Part shown: positions 19,211-27,215 of the stretch, one piece after another
Layout: each line of letters opens with the position of its first letter
Numbering within the stretch: position 1 is the first letter of the stretch
NCBI RefSeq assembly: GCF_000250985.1
Contig: NW_013524654.1
Span: 27,395-55,058 of the forward strand
Length of the DNA: 27,664 bases
Reading direction: 5' to 3'
DNA from: Nematocida parisii ERTm1
Taxonomy: Eukaryota > Microsporidia
Notes under the pieces: generated by a model
Told to the model about the DNA's origin: nothing
Database searches by the model: none
What the model saw: the letters and a program-made list of their open reading frames with translations, nothing else
Translations under genes and position numbers: made by a program

Positions 19211-19833
19211 CTAATGAGCTTAGTCTCTAAATAATTCACCGTCCTGCTGTCTATAGCTTTATTTAAAATAGACCCCCTCGTTTCTTTTAACTTCTTCTCA
19301 TCCTCTGTAAGCTGTATCATTTTCATATTACTATTTACATGGTTGCTATTTGTAATAGAAGTATTCTTTGCGACCGGTTTGTTCTTTGCATTGAGTTTAG
19401 TCTCTGAATTATTTACATCCATACTCTCTTCAACTTTGTCTAAATTGCATTCCTTTGCTTCTCCTGGCGCCTGCTCACTTGTTGTCGGCTCTATTGTTTC
19501 TGTGTTCTTTTCTATGCCATCCTCCTCTCTTTTATTATCCTTTTTATTTACACAGTTCTCTGCGCAAGTGCATTTATTTTTTTCTATATCACTGCGCACT
19601 ACTGTGCTATTCTGCAAAGTTTGTTTTTTAGGCACAAATAAAACTATAGATTCTGAGCTGCCATTGGACTTGCTATCCCCTTCTTTTATCACTGCAGATA
19701 CCTCCTGGCCTTGCTTTTTTGCTGGCGTGCAGAAACTAACACTTGCCCATATGATAATGCACAATACAGCCACTACTCCAATAGTGAGAACGGCTCTCAG
19801 ATACTTCTGTCTATACTTGTAAAAGTGCGGCAT
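19174..19833 (-). CDS. Signal-anchored membrane protein, N-terminal part
   Basis: The 219-codon frame starts at a clear ATG (19833). Residues 1-13 are basic and aromatic, followed by a single hydrophobic segment at about 14-34, consistent with a signal anchor that leaves the rest outside the cytoplasm or in a lumen. The remainder is hydrophilic and low in complexity: Cys cluster CTCAENC (88-94), an acidic Glu/Thr stretch (104-142), an Asn/Lys-rich stretch (143-172) and a charged helical segment (176-215). The frame ends at TAA 19174-19176, while similar-looking coding sequence continues in the adjacent frame at 18539-19210. The protein is therefore probably truncated by a frameshift. The family is not recognised. 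Confidence 0.65.
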   Translation of the reverse strand: MPHFYKYRQKYLRAVLTIGVVAVLCIIIWASVSFCTPAKKQGQEVSAVIKEGDSKSNGSSESIVLFVPKKQTLQNSTVVRSDIEKNKCTCAENCVNKKDNKREEDGIEKNTETIEPTTSEQAPGEAKECNLDKVEESMDVNNSETKLNAKNKPVAKNTSITNSNHVNSNMKMIQLTEDEKKLKETRGSILNKAIDSRTVNYLETKLIRKGQATMERKVF

Positions 19834-20806
19834 GCTCTGAAAAAAGTCTGCTCTTAATTATAATGTCTGCAATCAAATGATATTTGAGGATACTTTAGAA
19901 TTTCAATCTATAAATAAAAAGATGCACTGCTAGTAAATGTGAATTGTTTACATTTCTAGAACATCTCATAATATATGCACAGCATGAACACATTCAGTTA
20001 TATTGACTTCTGATTATGGCCTTTCAACCATGCACACGTGCATATCCTAAAATAAAATATGTACGCATTCTTGCATATAACTATCTATTTGATTCTGTGA
20101 TTAATACCCGAATATATAAATAGTATTTACTCCCATGTGATCAACTATCTACATATCTTGCTTATATATAAAGAGAAAGAGTAGGTCTATTGCACTTTGT
20201 CTACTTATTATACTCTATTTCCTTCAAATAAAAACTATTTGGATCTGCTGCATAGTTTGGTGTATTCTAGCTTTTTCTTTTATATATATTCTCTTTCTTA
20301 TATATATATATTCTCTTTACTTGTGCTTTCCTTACTTGGTCTGCCCCATAAACACATCTGTCCCTTCTGACTTAAATACTCCTCTAATTGTGCCGTCTGT
20401 GTGTTTTCTCTCCAGCCAGCATCCAAATTAGTCTAGGTTTGCTTTTATCTGTATTATATGTGTGGAATAAAAAGAAAATAAATTTATAATGTGTATATAA
20501 CTAAAATACTCTAAATACATTATAAACAATTTATTACTAGGTACATATAAAATAAAGCACAGAGTTTGGAATAGTAGAAGGCAGGCAATTATACGACAAT
20601 GGAAAGAGAACAGTGTCTTATACACCGGGTGCTTCAGACATTCGGGTTATACCAGGATATAGCTTAATTGCATCATGTGTGAGTACAATAACTAGCACAC
20701 AGCATGCATAGAAGAAACTAGAACATCAGAGAAGGCCCGGCACATACTATACAGCACTAATACACAGAGTATACTATAATGTACACTTAAACAAACGTCA
20801 GCAGAT
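19834..20806. other. Long intergenic region with AT and pyrimidine repeats
   Basis: No confident gene. It contains a CCATGTGATCA word near 20134-20144, an imperfect tandem repeat of TATATATATTCTCTTT units (20280-20319), a rough inverted counterpart (20164-20182) and an inverted CCCGAA motif (20640-20652). A minus-strand frame at 20332-20427 reads as a short coding-like peptide with no start codon (see findings). A weak partial relative of the dispersed element lies near 20045-20070. Confidence 0.5.
20280..20319. repeat. Imperfect tandem repeat, TATATATTCTCTTT units
   Basis: Two adjacent units of 18 and 22 bases, each made of TTA, a TA run and ATTCTCTTT, differ in the length of the TA run. 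A roughly complementary AAGAGAAAGAG stretch lies near 20171-20181. This is microsatellite-like sequence. Confidence 0.5.
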
Positions 20807-21706
20807 CTAGCCATCATATGTGCTAGTGCACTCCTCGGCACTGTCTGTCTCATCTGACTCTAGTATATGCCGTATATCCATATCACTGCTGCTTTCACTG
20901 CTCTCGTCTGTAATTTCACTGCTCATAGTATCGTGCATCTCTCCTATGCTATTGCTGCTGCTATACAGGCCACTCCTGCTCTCTCCAGGACTCTGCGCGC
21001 CTGGTGCAGCAGAGCAGCGCGATGCACACTCACTCTCTTCTGCACTGCTTTCTTTCTCACACACTGTGCTTTCTCCATTCCTTAATGTAATGTTCTCGCC
21101 CAAAGAGAAGTGAGTAGAATGTGCTGTGCGTGGAGTGCTTGTGCATGTGACCACAGGAGTACTTTCATCACTTCTGTCAGTTTCATTACTTCCATCGGTA
21201 CTAATGCTCCCATCGCTCTCAGTCTGGCTCTCAGTGGTGCTCTCTTCGCTGTGGTCAGAGGGAATCGAGCACCTTCTCTCCCTCTGTATCTGCTCTCCAG
21301 ACTTCTCACAGCCCGTGTACAAAGAAGAGGATCGCTTTACGTGGATGCCGCTATTGGCCTTCTGGGCCTCGTATATCATTTCAGACACGCACGCCTTTCT
21401 CGCGCTAATCCAGAACTCCTTTGACCCATGCACGGCTTTCTGCTTCGGTAGAATAAATGGCTGCAGGCTCCTGCGGTCTGGGATGTTTCCGTCATTTAAT
21501 GGAAGAGGATCTCTGCTTATTTCTTCCACCAGGGACTTGGTGAGGCGCCGAAAGCAGAAGTCGTGCTTCGGCTTCTGGAAGTAGTTTTGACACGTGCGGC
21601 AGGAGAGAACATCCATTGCAGGCTGACTGTGCGCGTGTTTGCACTCCCAGAGAATTGTCAGAAGCAGATCAGCATCCGTGTCTGGCTCCGTAGTGTACAA
21701 AGGCAC
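20807..21706 (-). CDS. Acidic Ser/Thr-rich protein, 5' end unresolved
   Basis: The frame opens after TAG 21740-21742 and its first residues have no ATG; the listed 5' limit is a GTG, and the first in-frame ATG is at 21616 (residue 31). The residues before that ATG look coding, with C22, H24, H26, C36, C39, H48 and C51 forming a possible zinc-binding cluster, so translation probably begins further upstream. ATG 21904 is in the same frame and starts a basic peptide, but stops lie between; the neighbouring frame is open across the gap. Residues 60-145 are basic. From 150 to 299 the protein is Ser/Thr/Glu/Asp-rich and probably disordered. It has no signal peptide, unlike most neighbours, so it may act inside the parasite cell, perhaps in the nucleus. 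The locus is GC-richer than its surroundings. The family is not recognised. Confidence 0.6.
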   Translation of the reverse strand: MPLYTTEPDTDADLLLTILWECKHAHSQPAMDVLSCRTCQNYFQKPKHDFCFRRLTKSLVEEISRDPLPLNDGNIPDRRSLQPFILPKQKAVHGSKEFWISARKACVSEMIYEAQKANSGIHVKRSSSLYTGCEKSGEQIQRERRCSIPSDHSEESTTESQTESDGSISTDGSNETDRSDESTPVVTCTSTPRTAHSTHFSLGENITLRNGESTVCEKESSAEESECASRCSAAPGAQSPGESRSGLYSSSNSIGEMHDTMSSEITDESSESSSDMDIRHILESDETDSAEECTSTYDG

Positions 21707-21742
21707 TATGTGATCCAGCCGCGTGGAAGGGTTATCGACCTA

Positions 21743-21904
21743 GGTAACGGTGTTTTTTTCTTCGGCGCCACTTCTGGCTCTTCCGCCTTTTCAACATGGC
21801 TTGGCTGCTCCTCTCTCTTCACTCTTTTGTTTTGGGCCTTTTCAGGATTTTTTCCGTGCTGCTGCACTCTTTCTGCCCCTTCTTCCTACAGGCGCCCTCT
21901 TCAT
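21743..21904 (-). pseudogene. Probable out-of-frame 5' portion of the 20807-21706 gene
   Basis: ATG 21904 follows an A/T-rich leader and begins MKRAPVGRRGRKSAAARKK, then hits TGA just after a run of six A (21848-21853 on the plus strand). One frame over, the sequence stays open down to 21706 and reads as a Lys/Glu/Pro-rich peptide, while the original frame has three stops. The initial ATG is in the same frame as the main open frame downstream, so two compensating breaks would be needed. An unspliced intron is an alternative, but canonical microsporidian intron signals were not evident. Confidence 0.4.
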
Positions 21905-22545
21905 ATAGTGTGGTAAGGAAAAGAAAATAAATGTGGCAGAGTGCCCAGCAAAACGAGACCCCTATACATAAAGCATGCAGCAGCAACTGTCCGTCTATAG
22001 AGTGAATATAACCTTTTCTGCACAGTGGTAGTTATTCAAAGGCCATTTATCAATAACTATAGTATCTTACCCCGAAATAACCCAAACTGAAAATTCTTGG
22101 TGCTCACTGCATGATGCACGGACATCAAGTTGATTTGTGATCACATGGTCTATTTACAAGGAGATTCCAAAATGATCAATTGATGCAGATGATAATAGAG
22201 CATCTAAAAGAAGCAAGTGTGCATACACAAGCACATTAACACTCTAACCCAGTTCTAAGCAGAAGCAATTAAATATAGTTTGTGGTATAGCCCGAATAAC
22301 CAGAAATCCAATCTGAAGATGGCATGGCACTGCTATATGTAAACACCCTATGAAAGATAAACACGTTACAATATTAATGCATTTCAATTTTCAAACAATA
22401 TTTATATATTTATACCAATGCCTATATAATAGAATTGAAATAAATATTTTAAAGACATTTCCACACAGACTGATTTATTCTTAAATTATGGTTAATAGTC
22501 GAGTATTCCTTCTTCTATATATCATGAACAGCGCTCTGTATAAAG
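21905..22545. other. Intergenic region with CCCGAA motifs
   Basis: No supported gene. It contains CCCGAAATAACCC at 22071-22083 and CCCGAATAACC at 22291-22301, both on the plus strand, and TGATCACATGG near 22138-22148. These may be upstream elements of the minus-strand gene that ends at 20807. Confidence 0.5.
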
Positions 22546-23601
22546 CTAGCCCCCAATAGAAGTAGGGTGCTCTTCTGCTTTGCCTAGTGTATTTAGCTGG
22601 TCAATTGAGAAGTATAAGCCCTGTCTGTACAGAGCCCGCATGAATATTAAAAAGTGCGCCTGGAAACTGCCCGTGAAATGCTCAGAAGATTTTCCGTCTG
22701 GTGAGCGCAGAGAGACTTGGAACCTTCGTATGATGCACCCTGTAAAATATCCATGGGATGCATTGTTTTGTATGATTTTTATGCTTGGTGGCCCGAGCAT
22801 GCTTGGTTTAAGCCACCGCAGCTGGGAGGAAATCCAGTTTGTAACTATAGGGGGGACTGGTCTGTTTTCCTGCTCGAATGGCTGTGCGCCTAGCGCCCAG
22901 GAGAATATAAATCTAATCGGAGCACTCTTTGGTATGGCTATGTAGTCGTACATTCTTAGGTGGTATATTTCATCCTGAGCTATTCCAAGTAGTTTTTGTA
23001 TCAGGCGCAGTTCTTCATCCGTTTGGGGCATCTCTACTCTCCTTTGAAGGAATTCTAGGCTTCCCAAGCCGTCTGTTTCATTTCTTTCAGAGGCATCTGA
23101 CGTTCCATCCGCACTCTTTTCTCTGCCAGCAGACAAACTCTGTATATTCTCTGTGCTTGTGCTTGTGCTTTGCTGTGTACCCAGGGAGGGATCTTCTATT
23201 TGCGCATTTATGGCAGATGCATCCCCTGTATCGTCAGAAGAAAATGAATTATCTTCTTTGTCAGAAGACAGCGCATCCAACTGTGAATCATCCTCACCTG
23301 ATAAAGATAAATTGCATTTGGATGAACCGCATGTAGAAGAGTCAATATCGGGCTGGTTCAGAGCATTAAGTATATTAACAATCTCAGATGAATCTACTCT
23401 TTCCTGGCACACTATCTCTGTCCTACTAGCATTTGAAGTACTAGAATCTACTCCAGCGCTTCTATTAAGCTCTTTCATTTCTTCTTTGCTGCCAGGAATA
23501 ATGCACATGCACACATCCAGACAGATAAGCAGCAGATATCCTGTAGAAAGAACAGATAGAATAAGTCTTTTTTTTAGTGTATTTACTTTTATAGATTGCA
23601 T
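22546..23601 (-). CDS. Secreted Ser/Asp-rich protein with conserved-looking C-terminal domain
   Basis: The frame has an ATG at 23643, but that ATG lies inside a dispersed intergenic element. The next one at 23601 (351 residues) gives a proper signal peptide: MQSIKVNTLKKR, hydrophobic core at about 13-30, then Cys-containing CLDVCMC. I chose 23601. Residues 40-190 are Ser/Asp/Glu/Thr-rich and probably disordered. From about 195 to the end is an ordered-looking domain with aromatic and proline residues (YDYIAIPKSAPIRFIFSWAL, RPVPPIVTNWISSQLRWLKP, FQAHFLIFMRALYRQGLYF). Those ranges are numbered from the chosen start. No known family is recognised. It is separate from the large family and probably exported. 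Confidence 0.8.
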   Translation of the reverse strand: MQSIKVNTLKKRLILSVLSTGYLLLICLDVCMCIIPGSKEEMKELNRSAGVDSSTSNASRTEIVCQERVDSSEIVNILNALNQPDIDSSTCGSSKCNLSLSGEDDSQLDALSSDKEDNSFSSDDTGDASAINAQIEDPSLGTQQSTSTSTENIQSLSAGREKSADGTSDASERNETDGLGSLEFLQRRVEMPQTDEELRLIQKLLGIAQDEIYHLRMYDYIAIPKSAPIRFIFSWALGAQPFEQENRPVPPIVTNWISSQLRWLKPSMLGPPSIKIIQNNASHGYFTGCIIRRFQVSLRSPDGKSSEHFTGSFQAHFLIFMRALYRQGLYFSIDQLNTLGKAEEHPTSIGG

Positions 23602-23630
23602 TTTAAGAAAAAAGACAGTCTTTAAATAAT

Positions 23631-23680
23631 GTAAGCTATGCATGATCTATTAAAATAAAATATTATTTATGCCTTACATA
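23631..23680 (-). repeat. Dispersed intergenic element, copy E
   Basis: Read on the minus strand it contains TAAGGCATAAATAATATTTT, then ATTTTAATAGATCATGCATAG, and so matches the copy at 9894-9943 across nearly its whole length. The ATG in ATCATGCATAG corresponds to 23641-23643, the first ATG of the downstream gene. The same ATCATGCATAG occurs in copy A, where it starts no gene. Confidence 0.75.
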
Positions 23681-23780
23681 TTTTAAGAAAATATTCTAGC
23701 TCTTTTAAGATAAAAAAACATTCTAACTCTTGCCGTATCAATAAAACAAATAAACTTGATGGCTCGGCCTTACCCTCAGA

Positions 23781-23806
23781 TAAAATATTATTTATGTCTT
23801 ACAAAT
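23781..23806 (-). repeat. Dispersed intergenic element, copy F (5' half)
   Basis: The minus strand reads ATTTGTAAGACATAAATAAT followed by ATTTTA. It matches the GACATAAATAATATTTTA core of copy B and the TGTAAG.CATAAATAATATT start of copies D and E, then diverges. Confidence 0.6.
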
Positions 23807-24077
23807 AATAACATGCTTAAATAGAACGATTTGAGTTTTATAGCATTTTTGCATGCTACCACACAATTAAATATGTGGTTTCTTGGGCAGCAGCTCTAAG
23901 ACACCAACTATTTATTTAAACAGTTCAACCCACAAGAAAATGTGCAATTCTACTGCATGGTATAAAAGTTAACAGCAGGCAGAACCTTTGCACTTTAGAA
24001 TACAACACATGCAATATTTTTAATTTAATACTATAGGTGTGCGTGGATACAACTCTCCTTTATTATTTATACACAAA

Positions 24078-27000
24078 TTATAACTGCATATCAAATACAA
24101 GCAAGCTACTTTTTAATGTGTACAACCCATGCATTGGCGCCGCAGGGTCTTTCAGTGCAGTTTTCTTCCTTTGTGTAAAGAAATCCAGAATTTCCATGTA
24201 CTTCTTTCTCCCCCGGCTGTTATGAGAAGTAAATAATACATCTAGACAGCTCAGAAGCATAGTGCAGACACCTCGCAAAACACCATGCCAGGCGCCTGCC
24301 GGTATAATTCGCATAAAGCCGCCTGACAGCATAGAAGGGTCTATAAGCTCACATACAATAAGTTTAATGAGAGAAGGCGCAGGCTTTTTGGACCAGCTGC
24401 TGATGTGGACAAGCCAACACATATAAATGTCATTTATGCAGTACCCATCTGGTATGTGCATATTTCGGGCTATTAATCTTAAAATGCACTCTATGTGCAA
24501 TATCACCTCCTCGCATACTGGCATAGTGGCTTTGCTAGATTTCAACTGCATACTGCTGTGATCAAACTGCGTGCTATTAGACTCACTATGTCTAGATAAT
24601 GCGTTTGCTGGCTTTTTGTTTGTGCACGGCGGCTCCTTACCACTGCCGCCTACAGAATCAGAAGAAAGGCCTCTTAGGACTACAATATCTCTATATGCTG
24701 TCTGAGGGTTGTTTTCTTTGCAGAGATTCTCAAGTACTCCAATGCAGGCATACTCGCTGGCAATCCACCAAAACATGCAGTGCGCGTTTCTGTAAGCATG
24801 TAGCACAGACTCAAATGCACTAATGAATGCGGCAGAAGATATATCTATAGACAGTGCATCGGCTACTAGACAGGACACAGCAGATCCAGCCTCATCAGAA
24901 GAGAGCGCCTGCAGATCATCATACTCAATGCGAGGATAGTACTGCCGGTAGTTTCTGTTATAAAGACACCCCATTAGAATTCGCCGCCTTATATACAGGT
25001 CATCCAACGGCACACTGCCTATGAGGTTTGCAGTGAATCGTACTACCCGATTGTCTGTGTCTAGAGGCGTACTGCTTGTTTGGAGCAGCACTTGTTTAAC
25101 AATGCACGCCTTGTATTCCAAATTCTCCAGACTTCCCCACAACAACAGAGCGTTTGGAGAGTCGTGTATATTGCGGATCATATGCTTAGTCTTTTTGTTT
25201 ATAACGTATTTGCCTTGCTCATTCTGGGTTATTTGCTTCAGAAGAATGTTTAAGTACTGGTGCATCAGACACTGCATATAGGTGCTCGGGTATAGACTTT
25301 CTTTTTGTATTTTCACAAGTTTTTTCTTTTCCTCTGCACCGATTAAGACCATACTCGCAGGAATAGAAATCTCTGGACAGTCACAGCTAATCTTTAAATG
25401 CACTTCGCCATACGCATTGTTGCGCACGTATGAAATCCGAATTTGATTTGAAGCTGCCAAGTACAGATCTCTATCCATGCCCACTAGCTTGGAGATCTTT
25501 ATCTTTCCACACTGCACGGTTACACGCTTGTTCTTAGAGAGCGATTTGAAGACCGCCTGCAGCGCGCTCTCTACCATTTCCCGGTCTTCTTTGTCCAGAG
25601 TTTCCTTGACACGTATATTATTTAATTCAGAAATAGCATCATCTATGTTCTTGGTGCTCCCGGCCACTGCTTGTATCGCGCGCAGTATATTAAGTATACC
25701 CGAGCCTATTTGGTTTCTGTCTCTTCTTAGATAAATGACCTTCCCACAGTCCAAACTTGACACAACCCCGCACCACTCCTTGTGCATGGCATAGTCTACA
25801 GACACTTCTGGCTCGCTGTACTTATTGAAAAACTCCTGTAGCTCTTTTGACGGAGAAGGCATGTGCTCAGTGGTGTACTTTCTTGTTTCTGGGTCAAAGG
25901 CAAAGCAGCAGAACAGGCCTAGAAGAGTGGCCTCAACATAGTTGCAATACTCACTGTCAATGCCAGCAGAGTACATACGGGGGTTTTTCCTGTAGGTATG
26001 CACTGATATAGGCTTGGGCGCCTGTAAATCACTTATAAATGGGGTTGCTGTGTAATATTCTCTTGCTTCTGCCAGCTTACATAAATACGCAGTATACTCA
26101 GAAGGAGCCAGATCACCACCTCGTTGCATAAACAGGCCATTCAATACTTTTTGCGCATGCTCCTTCTTATTACACGCATGCCCATCAATATTATTTATAT
26201 AATCAGTAAGAAGGGTGTATACTGCCCCTACGAATTTAATGTACATGTCTGCTGAGTCAATAAACTCGTATATGTACGACTGAATCAGAAACTGCGGAGT
26301 ATTCATGAACTCGCCTGACATGAACTGTTTATATTTGGCTGGCTCTGCAGTATATAATGTTTCACTTGCAGCCGCCTTTTCTCCCGCATCTTTAAAGAAG
26401 CACACTATGTCTTCTGTTTTCTTCTGATACACTGCTTCTTTCTCCCTTCCATCTATGCCATCTGCTAAAAACATGTCTAGATCGATGTAATACCCATTGC
26501 CAATTAATTTTGGTAGAATAAGCCTAGTGTCTTTTTCTTCATCCTCTACCACATTAAGCGGAACACACACCCCTTCTGAAAGCAAAAGAAGAGCAGCAAG
26601 AAGATATATAGAGTCGGTGTCAGATTTTTGGTTTCTTAATAGCCGAGTAAACGAGTCTTTTTGCTGCGAGTCAATTGACAGATATCCATTTTCTGATGGA
26701 AACATGTGAATAACCTGCTGTGCAAACGCTTGGAGAGTTGCACTCGCTAGAATGTCTTTTTTATACGCAATTAAATGGGCTGCATCCCGTTTAGGCGCTT
26801 TATAGTATTTAAAGAAGAATTTAACGTCTGACTGTTCTGCCTCCTCCTGTGCCCTGCTGTGTATAGCACATTTCTCAGATAAATCCTCACCTATGCTCAG
26901 CTTCTGGTTATTGGTGTGCATTGGTGAATTCAATTTTACTAAAAAATACTCTATGTTTATTTCTGAGAAATACTGCCTCATGTTGTGCATGTATCTGCTC

Positions 27001-27215
27001 TTGTGCATTACATACCCACGGGAAGGAGAAAGCGCCCCCTCTGGGTTTATTTTTAGTCTTACTGTATGGTTGTTCTCTGTTGTTTCTATAATTAGCATGT
27101 CAACTACATCCACATGTTTGTGCACACTGTATGGTATAAGCATAAGTGCTAGGATGAATACCTTGCAAAGAAGAGTTATACGCGCCCTTTCCAATAAATT
27201 ATGAATATTTTTCAT
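24078..27215 (-). CDS. Large secreted family protein, intact, longest copy (1045 aa)
   Basis: This is the longest family member. A signal peptide covers about residues 1-32 (hydrophobic 14-30 after a basic start). The blocks are KINPEGALSP (55-64), NMRQY (78-82), FPSENGYLSI (172-181), DSFTRLLR (187-194), LLSEG (211-215), YQKKTEDIVCFF (263-274), FLIQSYIYEFIDS (309-321), EHMPSPSKELQEFFNKYS (450-467), HKEWCGVV (478-485), FTANLIGSVPLDDL (727-740) and GCLYNRNYRQYYPRIEYD (749-766). Two stretches are longer than in relatives. One is the loop between NMRQY and FPSE (89 residues, against 36 to 61). The other is a polar Ser/Asn/Lys stretch at about 850-898, before the DIYMCWLV block (929-936). No enzyme motif or later membrane helix was seen. 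It is likely exported; the function is unknown. Confidence 0.85.
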   Translation of the reverse strand: MKNIHNLLERARITLLCKVFILALMLIPYSVHKHVDVVDMLIIETTENNHTVRLKINPEGALSPSRGYVMHKSRYMHNMRQYFSEINIEYFLVKLNSPMHTNNQKLSIGEDLSEKCAIHSRAQEEAEQSDVKFFFKYYKAPKRDAAHLIAYKKDILASATLQAFAQQVIHMFPSENGYLSIDSQQKDSFTRLLRNQKSDTDSIYLLAALLLLSEGVCVPLNVVEDEEKDTRLILPKLIGNGYYIDLDMFLADGIDGREKEAVYQKKTEDIVCFFKDAGEKAAASETLYTAEPAKYKQFMSGEFMNTPQFLIQSYIYEFIDSADMYIKFVGAVYTLLTDYINNIDGHACNKKEHAQKVLNGLFMQRGGDLAPSEYTAYLCKLAEAREYYTATPFISDLQAPKPISVHTYRKNPRMYSAGIDSEYCNYVEATLLGLFCCFAFDPETRKYTTEHMPSPSKELQEFFNKYSEPEVSVDYAMHKEWCGVVSSLDCGKVIYLRRDRNQIGSGILNILRAIQAVAGSTKNIDDAISELNNIRVKETLDKEDREMVESALQAVFKSLSKNKRVTVQCGKIKISKLVGMDRDLYLAASNQIRISYVRNNAYGEVHLKISCDCPEISIPASMVLIGAEEKKKLVKIQKESLYPSTYMQCLMHQYLNILLKQITQNEQGKYVINKKTKHMIRNIHDSPNALLLWGSLENLEYKACIVKQVLLQTSSTPLDTDNRVVRFTANLIGSVPLDDLYIRRRILMGCLYNRNYRQYYPRIEYDDLQALSSDEAGSAVSCLVADALSIDISSAAFISAFESVLHAYRNAHCMFWWIASEYACIGVLENLCKENNPQTAYRDIVVLRGLSSDSVGGSGKEPPCTNKKPANALSRHSESNSTQFDHSSMQLKSSKATMPVCEEVILHIECILRLIARNMHIPDGYCINDIYMCWLVHISSWSKKPAPSLIKLIVCELIDPSMLSGGFMRIIPAGAWHGVLRGVCTMLLSCLDVLFTSHNSRGRKKYMEILDFFTQRKKTALKDPAAPMHGLYTLKSSLLVFDMQL

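Larger units (their letters stand above)
23602..24077. other. Intergenic region with two dispersed-element copies
   Basis: It lies between the secreted Ser/Asp-rich gene and the downstream end of the longest family gene. It contains the element copies at 23631-23680 and 23781-23806, both on the minus strand. The rest is AT-rich and holds no supported gene. Confidence 0.55.

Noticed and set aside
20428-20625. 65-codon minus-strand frame with a signal-peptide-like start
   Set aside because: The initiator would be GTG and no ATG is near. A nuclear eukaryotic gene would not be called here on this evidence alone.
20820-21584. Several plus-strand open frames of 72-152 codons opposite the acidic Ser/Thr-rich gene
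   Set aside because: They are Leu/Ser-rich mirror frames of the Ser/Thr-rich and GC-rich minus-strand coding sequence, and mutually overlap. They have no leader or domain.
21740-21889. Possible 150-base intron (GT...CTAG) joining ATG 21904 to the main frame
   Set aside because: The donor lacks a clear GTAAGT-like sequence and the interval is open and coding-like in another frame. Indels are at least as likely.
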